This document shows positions 1-12,405 of a DNA stretch of 64,000 nucleotides, in pieces; the stretch's first letter is position 1, and every line of letters starts with the position of its first letter. Both the position numbers and the translations under genes were made by a program. Source of the DNA: Sarcocystis neurona (taxonomy: Eukaryota > Apicomplexa > Conoidasida > Eucoccidiorida > Sarcocystidae); NCBI GenBank assembly GCA_000727475.1, contig KL647312.1:744001-808000 (forward strand). Direction: 5' to 3'. The notes beneath the pieces are model-generated. The model did no database searches. It was given only the letters and a program-made list of their open reading frames with translations, and was not told the origin of the DNA.

Positions 1-1366
1 TCTCACCTGTGCGGCTGAATACACGGTTAGGTGTAGCATGACCCGAGAAGACGCACAACAGCGGCCGCATTGTTCTGCTTCCCCGCCAACACGATAATAT
101 TACGGGCAGCGGGGTTACAACTGAAGTTGGTGCTGTGTTTGACCGTCGCACACGTAATTCCTCCGCCTCCGCCCACCGATGCATACGAAGACTCCCCACA
201 GACTGCCACGGCTGACTGCAACGCCATCCCTCGTTTCCATCGTGTCTCCTTTGTCTATGTCAATGCTACACTATGTTTTGTCCTCAACTGATGATAAACA
301 TTTCCCCTCTCATTGCTGACAGTGTCGGCGTTAGCTACTGCTACTTGTGCGCATAGCTTCTGCCTGTGCAACACTTGATGAAGCGCTAGAGCTTCACACC
401 ATCTTTGTTGGTAATGTAGCGCGCGGTTGCAAAAAAGTAAGATTTTCTTCGCCTTCAAAAGAGGGCTTCCGGTAGAACAGGACAGGCGAGAATCGGCGAG
501 ACATACGATGCAAATGAGAGAGTACCACCAAATTTGCAACGTGGGTTCACAAGGACGAGTCATATTTCACTGACAGACACCACAGCCATGTTTACCCAGA
601 AGATGTGCTCAATTTTAATCTTTCCCCCCAAAGTCGCAACAGATGACGGAGATGAGCCACGGCCGCACCCCGCGTGCTGCAGGAATGACCGCTTCATCTG
701 CTGTTGCTGACTTGCGTGTATTAAGCGAAATACTCTACGTCACTCCTACACGGGAGCACCTCTTTGTTACACGACCGGGTTACCCCGTGACCATACTGCG
801 TATGGAGCGTTCGTCGACAAAAAAGGACGCACAAGGCTGTCCAACTATTTGTCGGACATGCTCGCGGGAGGATCTACACGAAAAAGCAGACACATGGAAG
901 CCTACGTATGCTGCCAACTAAACAAACGCAAGCAAACGGATGCAGGATCTAATGCGCAGTGCTGGCTGCGCATGCGTGTCAGTCCGTCTTAGGGGTCTTA
1001 GGGAGGGGTGTACTGCAGACAGATGGATAGTAACAGATCTGCATTTCGACAGAAGCAGCACAGAGCTGTGTTCTTTTAGGCGCAGATTATGCACCGCTAA
1101 CTTGGAAGAAGAACCCCTAAGAAATGGGGTGCTATACACTGAGAGAGGGAGACTCCTGTCACGGTGAATCGCAGCGATACGGAAACACGACACGCATGAA
1201 ATGTTCCCAGGCCAGGTGGGAGGTCTTACGACGCAAGCCAACTGGAGGCCACGCGCCTCTTTCGGTTTGAAACGGTAAGTGTTTCCTCAAATTCTACGTG
1301 TGTGGCCTTCCTTCAGAACTTTTCTGGTGCGTCACGGTGGTCCCACCCGAGGGGCTATTCCAGCAT
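1..1366. other. Stretch without a confident gene
   Basis: Low in simple repeats and without CAG runs, unlike the DNA after 13 kb. Apart from the 92-codon reading frame at 643-921, described separately, I see no domain, no convincing exon and no RNA gene. Its right part is the 3' flank of the kinase gene, which runs on the minus strand and stops at 1367. Confidence 0.5.
643..921 (+). CDS. Possible small protein, 92 residues, unknown
   Basis: An ATG-to-TAA frame of 92 codons with two further ATGs at codons 4 and 15. The composition is mixed and not low-complexity, with several Cys residues in the C-terminal third (two CxxC-like spacings around residues 70-76). There is no signal peptide or membrane segment. 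I do not recognise a family. It could be a small gene, one exon of a larger plus-strand gene, or chance; the frame is short enough for chance to be a real possibility. Confidence 0.2.
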   Translation: MTEMSHGRTPRAAGMTASSAVADLRVLSEILYVTPTREHLFVTRPGYPVTILRMERSSTKKDAQGCPTICRTCSREDLHEKADTWKPTYAAN

Positions 1367-4300
1367 TCATGCGGATCTTCGGGCAGTCGCACCATAGCGG
1401 TCTACATCTTCTGGTGAAAGAAAGTGGAGAACGTCTAGAATTTGTTGTGCTGAAGGTCTTTTCTCCGGATTTAGTGCGAAGCACCCTTGCAAAAGAGTTC
1501 TCACGGAAGGATGGAACCAGGTGGGGACTGCGGGACTCATTTGTTTATGCGTCACAGCTTGTATGACTCCTGCAGCACCCCCACAGCATTAGCACACACA
1601 TATGGGTCTGCCAAGGAAGGGTTTGCCGGTGACATGCTCAAAGTACCTTTCCACCTGCGTGAGCGTACGTATCAGGCTCAAAGACATAGACTGCTTATTC
1701 CAATCTCGATGCAACGTTTCGGGTTGAGCCGGTCATATTCTTGTGGACTGCAATTGCGCCCGTGCTCAACGTAAGAACCTTGTCCAAGCGCCGTTGATGT
1801 TGAGTGTGTGTGACGTTAAGGGAATTGGTATTGATGGGCATCCACTATATGCAGAGTGTTGAATATAGGATGGAACGGGGTGGAGGCACCAGGACATCGT
1901 AGCAATCGGGGTTACGAGTTTGCTGTACAGGACTCTGGTGGAAAGCTAGGAGTTAAGCACATAGCGAAGGCACCGCAGCGGCCCGTGAAAACTCCTTCAG
2001 GGGACTCTGTTACAGTTGCCTGCAGAACTAATTATACACAACATGTGACACAAACAGTCTACACGCGGGATTACACTGTACTGCGAAAGTCAGAGCTGTT
2101 GGGAAAGTGCCAAGAGTACGTGATGATTTGCTGTTGAAATCGACGGTAGGATCGGGCCACACGATAGAAAAGCTCACCTTCATTCGAGTGGATATTTTCA
2201 AACGGTATAGGCCCACCCATGATTTCCATTAGGCAGCACCCTAAACCCCACACGTCCACCTTTTCGTCAATGAGATTTCCAACAACAAAACACTCTGGCG
2301 CCATATATCGTGGGGAGCCACCGTTGTCTTCCAGTCGAAGTCTTCCGTGAAACGCAAGGGGGCGTGTTTTGCCGAAATCGCAAAGTTTTAAGCCATCCTG
2401 TGTACGCAGCACAAGCACTGGGTCTTCACTGAGCAAAAACGACGCCCGCTAAAACCTCCCTTCCGCACCAGGACACGCTACGCAACTGCCACAGCTATAG
2501 GGTCGCTGCCAGCGGCTCGAGCATGAGAACAAAGTGTTGCTGCACAACCAGGACACACACGTGGGTAAGGTAGTGATCAACACGATCTGTTTTTATGTTC
2601 AGTAAGGGTCACATAGAGATGGCATTCTACAAGGTTGACTGACGTCAGCTTGACCTCTTCTCATCGCGCCCTGGCTCCTGCACCGATTGTGTTCTTCGTT
2701 GCATTCAGCTTCTGTGCTACTCTTCAAATTTTTGAGAGCGTTTCGTCTTCGGGATCTTAAGTGTTTAGAAGCTTCAGCATCGGGAAAATACCGCTCCCCC
2801 TTGATTTTCTACAGAAAGGCAAAAATCTGGTGCCAGCCTCAACGCGGCGGAACTGGCAAGAAATCCCGCGTAAAGGACTCATCGAAAAGTGCTTGTCAGA
2901 TGACGGGACGAAATGTGTACCAGGAGTGCAGGTAGTTTACTGTTTCACTTACGTCGCCGTTTAGGATTAAATTGGAAGTCTTCAGGTCCCTGTGAACGAG
3001 ACGCTTTTCGGTATGCATGTAATTAACTGCCTCCACGAGTTGCTTGCAGAGTTTCAGACGTTTAGCAGTTGTCAACATTATCTTCGACTCCCACAATGCC
3101 TCGAAGATGCTTTTGCCTGGAAGGTACTCCGTGATGATCCCAAGAAAATTCGGATCAAGGCAGACACCGAGATACTTAAGAATAAGAGGGTGGTCAAGTG
3201 AGCGAAACGAATTAATTTCCCGGACTACTGACCGCATTGCTTCGAGAGTCATGCTGCCATGTGCTTGCTTTACGGCGACAGTCTTCCCCTCCCAGTGCGC
3301 TCGAAAGACAGTTCCGAAGCTGCCTTGGCTAATGCAGGAAAGCAGTCTTAAGTGGTTAACGGGAACTACCTCTCGGCTTGGTAGCAGAAATATCAGCTGG
3401 CGAGAATTTCTGTCTTCCTTCACGCGCGCTCCAAATGCAGCACACGGTGCCCCGGTCGCACTTTTGCACAAAAGAATTTCTGCACTTTTCAGGAGTCGCG
3501 TCGCACCTCCTCCTCGAGGTACGCCTATTACTTCAAGGCGGGTTGCTTCGTACATGTGTAGCCAGGAAGGGGCGGCAAATGCCTGTTTAGATAGGGCTTC
3601 GAGCGGCGATCTAGTTGATTCTATGCGACGAGAGCAGCCAATGGAGAGCTCTGGTTGCTGTTGCGCCTTCTCTGTCGGGGCCGACTCATTTTGGTGCTGC
3701 TGCACGTGCGCAGAAATCCCCTGCGATTGTCGTGTGGCATTGGCGCGACAATAGAAGCCTAAGGGCCAGAAGGGCTGTTGCTGTACGTGTTGCTGCTGCC
3801 TGCGATCCGCCGAAACGCTCAGCAAGTAGGGTCTTCCTTTCCAAGGCAGAAAAGCAGGACCCTTCGTGGTAGCTGTTGGCCCCGCTAGTCCCCCTCCAGC
3901 TGAAGGTAACGGGGAGCTCGACGGTGGAGCTGACGCTTTTGATGGTGGAGTTGCAGCTGCGCAACTGTGTGGAGCGGCAGTAGTTCCACGCGGCGAAGGA
4001 CACTGCGTAGAGCAGGACTCGCTGCCTGCTGAGGATGAAGAAAGTCGTATATGTGGACTGCTCTTCCAGAAAAAACTAGCCCAAAGATTGGCCTTTGCAG
4101 GCTCTGCTGACGCAGCACATCCTTGATGGAATGTTGAAGATTCCACGATAGCAGCCGGAGCGGCTACACATGTTGTCACAAGAGTGGATGTTGATACCCT
4201 CAAGCACTCAAGTGATTTCTCCCAATATTTGTCTTCGGGACGGCTCTCGGTTTTGTAGGAATGTAGCGATGTGTCGCACTGTGGTGTCTGCTCCTCTGCT

Positions 4301-5829
4301 TTGCAGAGAACCGTAGGAGCACAGTGTGACGGCGACAGCGAATTGGCAGCTGCAACAGGAGCTGGAAATGGATGTAAGCGGCCTTGAACATCAGATGCAG
4401 ATGCTGCCAGATTTATCAGAGTGTGTTTCGCTGCTACTGCAGAATGGCCACCACACTGGGGGTGCACGCCAGAAACAGATCGTGGAGAGACGGTGGAACA
4501 CGTGCCCGTTGAGCTCGTCCGCTGTTGTTGAGTAGGAGGTTGTAAACTGTCTGTTGGTGACGACGTGGTCCGTTGCCTAGGGTCTCTGTCATCGTGAATG
4601 CTTCCCGAAAAATCCGATGCGTCGGACTGGGGGGCGCATAGTGGGAGAGCGGAGAAGAATGACTCTCCCCCCTTCGTGCGGTGCTCGGTTGCTCCTATTT
4701 CTTTAGGAAGACGCCTTGCATCTCTTTCACGCCGAGGGATGGCCTCCGTACCTGGAAGCCCCGATGGCTTGATTAAAAATGTATCTCGGTTCCCGTGGCC
4801 GCGCTGAGGTGTTGTGCGCCGGATGGGTCTCATGCGCTCAACCTCTCCCTTGGCCCCTTTAGAAAGCTTTTTCGTCTCAGCAACTGCTGATGCGGGTTGT
4901 AATGTCGCCCCCTCGCCGCGCGTTACGACTACTGCTCTGGGTAAATTCCGAAGAGGCACTCCCCGCTCGTATTTTGACGTGAGTGCCCATGCTGGTGATG
5001 AAGCTGCTGCTCCTGCTTCTGCTGTTGATGCTGGGAAGGCTACTGGCACATGTCTTCTCGGTACTGGCTGGGTTCTTCGGTGCAACTGTTGCACAGTTGT
5101 CAGGCTTTGAGAGACGTCGTGTCTCTCAGAAGCTTTCATAATGTATCCATTCGCTGTAGGGGCTTTGGCGCTCCATACTGCATACGTAGGGTAAGGCCAC
5201 GAGCGCAGTGTATTGGCACTGGCTTCATGTGACGTTCCATGGACTGGCAGTGATGATCTGACCGAAAGCGTTGCATCCTCTCGTTTGTTCTGCGTTTGGC
5301 CTTGGGCATCTTGTGCATACTTCCTGCCATGTGTTCGCTGCCTATCCTCTGCCAATGGGCCCTGCCGGTTGGCGGCGTTCTCCGCGCGGGCGACTGGTTT
5401 CGTGAGTAGCGCAGCTGGAGTTGGATCACTAGCCACGTAGCAGTGTTGTTGTCGTTGTGATTGTTGTTGTTGTCCTCGCTGCTGGGGTGAGGCGGACGCT
5501 GCGCGGTGGCGCTTCAGGTTCGCGAGATTTGAGCAATCCCCACCGGCAACTTGGAAGAAGGACGGCATAAAACAGAGATCTCCTTCGCCCACTCCGACAC
5601 TCTCTCTGCGACACGTCTGGGTCGCATAGAAACCATCATAATCTGCACTGCTAGTAAAGATCTCACTTTCCGTGGTGCTTCTAGTAGCTGGAGTGAAGTA
5701 TTCGAGCACCACATCCGTAGTGTCGCCGGATTTCTCACCTCCGTCGCTCCCGAGGTGGAGTTCGTGAGATGTATTCTGGTCGTGCAGAACGTCACGTAGC
5801 AGTACGGGGTGGCATTCAGACGCCTTCAT
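1367..5829 (-). CDS. Protein kinase, tyrosine-kinase-like (TKL) group
   Basis: Three exons on the minus strand: 5829-2953, 2448-2178 and 1569-1367. Donors GTAAGT and GTGAGC and acceptors TTTTAG and CTGCAG keep the reading phase, and the total of 3351 bases gives 1116 residues. The first ~780 residues are disordered, rich in Ser, Gln, Pro and Arg, with no recognised domain. The kinase domain fills the C-terminal third and has every catalytic element: glycine loop (QGSFGTV), VAVK lysine, a glutamate in helix C, HRDLKTSN catalytic loop, DFG, and APE followed by DVWGLG. Subdomain XI (GCFALNPEKRPSAQQIL) is split off by the last intron. HRDLKTSN and the short C-lobe resemble TKL kinases rather than rhoptry or calcium-dependent kinases. 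The protein should be an active Ser/Thr or dual-specificity kinase. Substrate and location are unknown; no signal peptide or membrane helix is seen. The start is the first ATG in frame; the frame stays open a little further upstream, so an extra 5' exon is possible. Confidence 0.9.
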
Positions 5830-8800
5830 CTTAGCAGCCTGCACTGAGCTAAAACAGCCATTTGGACCACGGAGCTCCTCACTGTTGGCAATCGGCTTTT
5901 TGCGCAGTTAGTGTTTCTTTCATGGTACGAGAATCTGTAGTTATCTGACGTCGCTCTGGAGGAGGTCGCGTAGATGCGGACAGTCTCGCGCCAACTGTCG
6001 CCTACCGCAGATCAGTCGGTGGCGTCGTTCATGCAAGCGGGAGACACTTGATGGCATAGGTGCATTAGTGCCCTCCTTAAAACCGACAGAGTTTGCTTTC
6101 TTTTCTTCCGGTGAAGGCTCCTATACGGTAGAGCTTCGCCTACTATGATCTGCTGACGGGTGTTGGGAGCTGGAGCCTTTCGAGTCGTAAACAGTGGTCG
6201 AAGAGCCCTGCAGCTTCATGCGCTCCAGCCTTGACAGCGAAAATCAAACGGTTCAACTGCGTGAAAAAGTGGGAGTGAGCCGAGCACACAATTGCAGGGG
6301 GCCATCCGACGTGCTTGATGGTCAGGGAGACAGATCAATTGCTCCTCAAGACATATCGGCAGGTCCCACTCCAGGTGTTCCTCTGCCACTTTTGCCAATG
6401 TCACGTTGATCTGGACTGTTGTTTTACAGGTTCTTAGCTGTCTGGGAGAAGAGTCTTCTTTTTGTGTCTCTCTGGATGGCGCTCGTGGAATGTAACGTTC
6501 CCGAAATGGAGATATTGTGTGTGGTCGAACGTGTGAAAGTGTAACGACGGTGTCTATTCGTGAATGCGACAGTGTGTGTTGTCCTGTGGCACGGCGCGTC
6601 TTCAATGGGGTGGCGTAAGCGCAACACCATGCGCTTCTTGCATACGCGAATGTGCAGTAGTGTGGAACTCATGTCCTGTAACCGGGTATGCTAACGGAGT
6701 GCTGCAGTGATGGGCTCGAATGCCGACGAGTGACTTTGGAGGCGCTTCTGCCCTTGCGAGTTGAAATGCGGCCTCCGGCTAAAACGTAGTCCGCTAGAGG
6801 GCACCCTCACAGCTCGCGTAGCAGCTACAAGTCCCGTTACGGTGTCGCGCGCTTGTCTGGTATGCTCTCCGTATTTGTATTCAGCATTCGTGGGTGCAGA
6901 GGGAGCAGGATCTCTTGTTTAACTCCAAGTGTCCGTGGGTGCAAATGAGCGCGATCTGAAGAAGTACCATCTGCGATTGCGGAATCTTTCTGAACCGCTA
7001 GGCCAGCAGTCTTCTCGACCGCGACGCATCGATGCTGCTGCTGAATCTTCCGGGGCCGCTGCTGAATCACGTGGACGCTGACCGCTGCCATACGACAGAT
7101 AAGGACGAGCCACAGCGGCTGCGCGCGTAGAGGGCACTCGAAGGGAGTGTAACTGGGAAATAAAAGTGGTCACAACTACACGGGAATCGTTATAGCGGGT
7201 CCTGTCCTTACAACGCCCCAAGAAGAAACTGGTCAACTATCGACGGGCGAGCATGAGGACTAGCGGAAACAGCTAACCGGTGCCGAGATGCGTGCAGCGG
7301 CGAAAGTAGCACTGCCGCGAGCCACATTCAAACGCTGCGCCACAGGATCCCGCGAGTGAACAGCTGCACTAGCTAAGCAATAACGACCTTACGCAGAAAT
7401 AGGACCCTACGTTGGCTGGCTGTTATGCTTCCACGTACGAAGCGTTCTCATCGCTTGAGAACATTTCTAACTGTAAGAGAGGAGGGTAACCAGAGTTCAA
7501 TACTGCCCCTGTCCCGACAGCGGCAGAAGAAGACTTGCGTGCAAAAGACACGTCAAATTTGCGAAGCAGGCTCGACTGCAGCGCCGGTTGTTGTGTATTG
7601 GAGGCCCACGGAGTTCACAACCCGTCTGACTTGGGCAATGTCAGTAGAAGCGGCTGCTTCGCAGAGCACCCATATTCCGCGATCGGGCACCCTCCGCTAT
7701 CACAGCACCTTGTAGCGAGTGCAATAGTCTAAAAGGATGCTCTCGTACTGCTGCTCTGTTGCTGCTCCTGTTGACGTTGCGAGGCGCTGCTACATCTAGA
7801 TCTACGGGTTGTGCTGTACGTGAATTGTGCTGGTACTCATCTAGCGATGGATGCTCCAGGTGCTTCTGCTGGTCTCGAGGCTATTTTCGTCAGTCCTAGA
7901 TGCTTCCCGTCATGCTTCAGCTGGATCCGCAGCAACCTTCTGCACAACCGAGACGCGGAGGTTGCTCCAGATAGGGAAATGGGTAGCGGGGAACAGGAGG
8001 GGGAAAAGCAGCTCTTCCTAGGAACTCTGTCTTAGAAAATTAGGCAGCAAATCGAAAATGCGTGTGACCGTTGGGAACCTGCAGTTGGGGCCAAACCCAC
8101 TAATGAGAGAACCATATTTTGCCTAGTCAAAGCAAAATATGGTTCGTCTCACGCCGTACGTGAGAGATTTTCGTGGAAACTCACGTGGAAATGTGCGTGG
8201 TAAGACTCTTCACTGTGTCGGCGAGATGCACGTCTTTGACTAAGGCTGTATCACCTGGAAAGCTGGGGGCTTCACAGTGCTCCGTCAGTATTACGGTCCT
8301 GTTCTCTTCATTGGCGACAGTCAGCTACCCGGAGTCGCTATACCTGACTCGGTCGTCTACAAACGGACTTTGTTGTGTTTGACGACACTCTGGTAGCACG
8401 GGGGGGGTTGGTGTCGATGTCAAGCCACAAGGACTTGAAGCGAGCTAGATTTTATAAAAGCCGACGTCTACATCGAGGGTTCAGTCACCTGGAAAAACAT
8501 CGCAGGAGAATTTTGAAGTAACATACTACAGTTACTTTCAACATGGGTGCTCGGCTGGAGGGACACGATGATGGGCAGTTTGGAGGTCTAAAGGCGAGAG
8601 CTTAGTGTCTCCGTCCTACTGCTCAGATATTGATAAATCAAATTCCGTGCCAAGTCACCACGTAAAACTAAGTGTACACCTTTGCACACTTTTGCCCACA
8701 TGTTCTACAGCGGGCAAATGCGAAGCCACGGCTCCTTTCAAAAATACGGACCACCCTGTGTGCGCGCCGCCAACTGCCACGTCACTTACGGAGTGGAGAC

Positions 8801-8946
8801 AAAATGTCTAGGAGGGAATAACATATGGCAGCCTTTGCACACGAAGCAGGATACTCCTCACGAAAAGGAAGGGATGCTACAGCAGAAGCAGTCACTGCTG
8901 TCTCTATTGCCGCTGCCCTTTTTTTCTGTTGCTGGCAGTGGGGACG
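5830..8946. other. 3.1 kb with no assembled gene
   Basis: Repeat-poor DNA between two minus-strand genes. Isolated exon-like pieces exist. On the minus strand, about 6216-6400 encodes a mixed-composition stretch (LAKVAEEHLEWDLP). On the plus strand a good acceptor (GTTTTACAG near 6429) opens a frame that soon stops. Neither could be joined to neighbours with matching phase. A strong inverted repeat at 8109-8145 is listed separately. An 8-base G run occurs near 8400. The kinase promoter should lie in the first few hundred bases. Confidence 0.4.
8109..8145. repeat. Perfect 14-bp inverted repeat with 9-base loop
   Basis: Arms at 8109-8122 and 8132-8145 (GAACCATATTTTGC and its exact reverse complement) enclose a 9-base loop. 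Pairing can extend outward by several more bases (GAGA against GTCTC) with one bulge. It lies outside any assigned gene. It could form a hairpin in RNA or a cruciform, or be the trace of a small mobile element. No U run follows on either strand, so an RNA polymerase III style terminator is unlikely. Confidence 0.9.
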
Positions 8947-11900
8947 TCAGTAGCCATCTGCAGGCCAGAGTACCGCGATCACTTTTTTTTCTACGCGCAA
9001 AAGACAGCGACAGAGTGGGTTTTGCAGTGAAGGTCTCAAATAATTCCGTTTCCGTTTCTGAGAAAGGTGCGGGGTAGATTTCATGAGACAGCGTGCAGCC
9101 GCGCACATTCCTCGCTCCGAAAGTGTATTCACTCTTTCTCTCACCGGAATTGTGTCTACTACATCAAGCAATTCTACTAGAGGAGCCTGCACAGATGGTT
9201 GCGTCTTATTGTCTCCGTACGTCTCCGGTGGCTTGATGACCGCTGCTCAACACTTGCACACATTGTAAGTTATGACGGCCGTACAGAGCCACACACTACC
9301 GTGCACGAGCTGCCAGCAAGAACCTGGTAAGAGGGGGTCTGAGACGGAAGTGGCTGTTTCACTCTCGGCGTGAACTGCACGCAGCCGAGGAACGTGTGAT
9401 CAGTTGTCTTGCGCGTGCGCACTGATGAACTCGCAGGCGTGCTCGTCGCAGCTGTATGGGTGTTTGTAGTCAGGAGGGCAAGTGGCGAAGAATTAATGCC
9501 TCTATTTTGTCTTCTGGGCTAAGGGCCATCCAACGTCATGATTTCATTGCTTGACTAGTTCATACTAGATGTTGTTTTTCGACCAAGATATCCCACTCAT
9601 TGCAAAGCTTAGAACAGTTCACATCTCACGCCTGCGATGTGAGGACACTCCCATTTTCCGACGTGTCGGCACACGACCTTCTGCTGTGGGCCAGTCAAGT
9701 CAGCAAGAAGCACACTGCACCGTTACTTGAGAGAAAGGCCTAAAAGCAGGCGCAGCATACGAGGACAAGTTTCTGTCTTTTCTTCTAAGGAGAACTCAAG
9801 ATTCGCGGAATTCTGATGGGCGCCCATGCTAGGTCACCAGCGCGTTTCATCGCTGTTCCCCACTTTGAGTGGAGAAAATGTCACTGTGTTGTCCTGCGTG
9901 GTGCTTGGACTGCGTGACGGGCAAATACAGAAGTCGTGCACAATTCTTTTTTCCAATGTAGACACAACGACGCTTCCGCGGTACCCTAGGAGGGGCAGGG
10001 TGTGTGCTCCTTGGTTTCAGTAGTAGAGGACAGTGTCAAGAAGCAGCACGGTGGATCTGATGGGTCGGGTGCAGTAGTCAGGAAGCAGCCCAGTGGATCT
10101 GGTGGGTCGATTATACTGCAGCTGTACTACTGTAGACAGTGGACAGGATGGCATCTGCTTTGTGATGAATCACTTGGGAGCGATAGTGCGACTCGACGTG
10201 TCCTCTATGGCGGTAGCCCGTGATGCCCACCTCCGGCAGTAAAATTATTTGTTCTTCTATGATGCTCTGCCGGTCCAAGTAGTCAAGAATCGACTGCAAT
10301 TGTCGACGCATTAGAGAAGGAACGTCATTAAGGCTGCTAGGGCAGACGCTGATAACCTTTCGAAGACATATGTCAGCCGTAGTCGCGGCAGACTGAATCA
10401 CTGGAGGTTTTCCATTTGCCAGCCTGTGACGCTCGTGAGTGCTGTGGAAGCCTAGATAGGATAATAGACAAAGTTCAATGGTGGTTCTGTGGTATGTTCG
10501 AACAGTATGGTTGCGCATTTATAGGACAGGCGAGCGCACACTCAGCTCGTGTATTCGCTGTTAGGGTCGAGATGGTGTCACTAGACGCAGAAGTACCAGT
10601 GAGCACCGACGACGTAACCTGTGTCCGCTTCAGCCAGCGACAGTGTCTGCTAATCGCTTTTCAAGAACACAAGCACGTTCCATTGCTTTCTCTCACGCCG
10701 TCTACAAGCACTCTTCTGTAGCTGCGTCTGCTGCAGGATACCAAGTAGCAGCGACAGCAAAAGAGGTGGGAGAACACTGTAGGCGCACCTGCCGCACGTT
10801 CTTCAGCCCCTTCTCCTGATACGTTGGGCTACTATAGCTGGGTGGTAGTCACACGCTGCGGCAGCGCCGCTGCAACGCTGTTGCGACACCTGTCTTGGGA
10901 GTGCCGCCTCAACGCTACGGTATTCAGTTCGTCCCTCTACGTACCTCTGCCGACGGGATTTGTCTCCATTGTTTCGGCGTGTCACCTTCGGAGGACCGGG
11001 GGGGAACAGCCTGCTTTCTAGATTATCCCGTGGGAGATGTCGCATGCGACGGAAGGTGCGTAGGTGTGTCTGGAAGCGGCACAAGACACCTTTCGTCTCT
11101 CGCGGGAGTTTATACATTCGTACGAGCCTCGCGAGAGGACACACGCCCAATTTTTGGACTGCTCTACGCGGTACAGCGGGGTCTGCAAAGTCGCAACTTG
11201 AAGAAACGACGGCGGTCCTCTTGGAAGCTCTTTCTACGATTCCTCCGGTTGATCCGGCCAGTTGAATTTCCCCATTTCATTTTTACGTGCTTCTCAGGTC
11301 ACCGAGCTCCCGCTTCTACATGTGCACTGGAAAGTACTACTGAGAGCTTTCCATTCAGCAGGCTTCTTATGCTCTGTAGTGAACTATCAACTTCCTCCTA
11401 GCAGCTTTTCCACCTACTAGGATTTACATCGTGGCTTGAGCAATCACTTGTTCGTCCTTGTGTGCAGCTTGTCTGCACACGGTCTCGTACTTGTACATAA
11501 TATTATGGTAGGGACACATTTTCAATATTTGTCGTGTTTCACTTACAAGTCGTGAAATTCTACTGAAGAGCGCAGGTTTCTTTTCTTCCAGCTGCCCAGT
11601 GCCGGAATTCATGCCGTGCGGGCTGCGTACACAGGCGGGTGCACACAACTGCACAGGGAGCCAGTACGGAGAGGCTTTCTGTGTAGGTTTCGGTGAGAGT
11701 GCCTCACGACAAGGTGCTTTTTCCCAGCGCCAGTCCTCCTTAACTGCACAGAAAGCCAGTATGGAGAGGCTTTCTGTGTAAGTTTCAGTGAGAGTGCCTC
11801 ACGACAAGGTGTTTGTTCTCAGCGCCGGTCCTCCTTCATCCAGAGTAACACCTCTTATCTCCCTACGTTTCTTCCTGGGTGACCACCGTCGGAACTGCTG

Positions 11901-12405
11901 TACCAAAACGCGAACGCCAACACATATCGCCTTCTGCAGATGTACAGAGCGCCGCACACACAACGCATCGCATTCCACAGCATAGAATCAGACGCGCAGG
12001 CAACCAGTGGCCGGCACAGAACCGACTCACGTGTTCGATTTTCGCTGCGTTGTCTAGGTAGCAGCTTCAAGTATACGCGCTGTGCGAAGCTGTATTACAA
12101 ACTACATCCATCTTCCCATCCCTCTACATCCTCACGTGGAAACATACGCGAGCCGCCGTCAACAGTGTAGACCTATTCCTCCGTGCATTCTTGATTTGTC
12201 CCGCACAACTGTTTAGTGTTGGCGTTCATACCTAGAGTGCTTTCCTATTTCGTCGTCCCGTTTATGTTCTGAGGCGTGCATTTGCAACAACTGCTCGATG
12301 CAGTGTGCAGAATTCCCGAGCAGCGCAACAGCCCCTGCCTTCCGTTGCGTCTCGGTTGCAGTCTGCGTATACAGCGTCTTACGTGTGTAGTCCGGGTAGA
12401 AGGGC
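8947..12405 (-). CDS. Multi-exon conserved-looking protein, function unknown (5' incomplete)
   Basis: Four exons on the minus strand join with matching phase: 12405-12232, 11562-11428, 10423-10231 and 9057-8947 (stop TGA). Donors are GTATGA, GTAAAT and GTGGGC; acceptors are CTACAG, CTTCAG, CACAG and TTTCTCAG. The joined C-terminal part is about 204 residues of normal, mostly helical-looking composition, with phrases such as YPDYTRKTLYTQTATETQRK, HNIMYKYETVCRQAAHK and LQSILDYLDRQSIIEE. It has no low-complexity runs, no membrane helix and no family I recognise. Further exons clearly exist upstream, for example 12911-12868 (FEDLKKTLYFWRTL) and one near 12980-13050, but their phases were not resolved. 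The introns are 670 to 1200 bp; the first contains a 95-bp tandem duplication. The frame after the last exon ends in a clean stop, so 8947 is probably the true C-terminus. Being repeat-free suggests a protein under stronger constraint than its neighbours. Confidence 0.6.
11647..11836. repeat. Tandem duplication, 2 x 95 bp
   Basis: Copy 1 (11647-11741) and copy 2 (11742-11836) differ at only a handful of positions. Both contain GGAGAGGCTTTCTGTGTA and a GAGTGCCTCACGACAAGG segment. The pair lies wholly inside the intron between exons 12405-12232 and 11562-11428 of the unknown minus-strand gene. The high identity suggests a recent duplication. Confidence 0.93.

Noticed and set aside
11954..12061. 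Short plus frames in the intron with the 95-bp duplication
   Set aside because: No start context or motif; the minus-strand intron is bounded by phase-matched exons.
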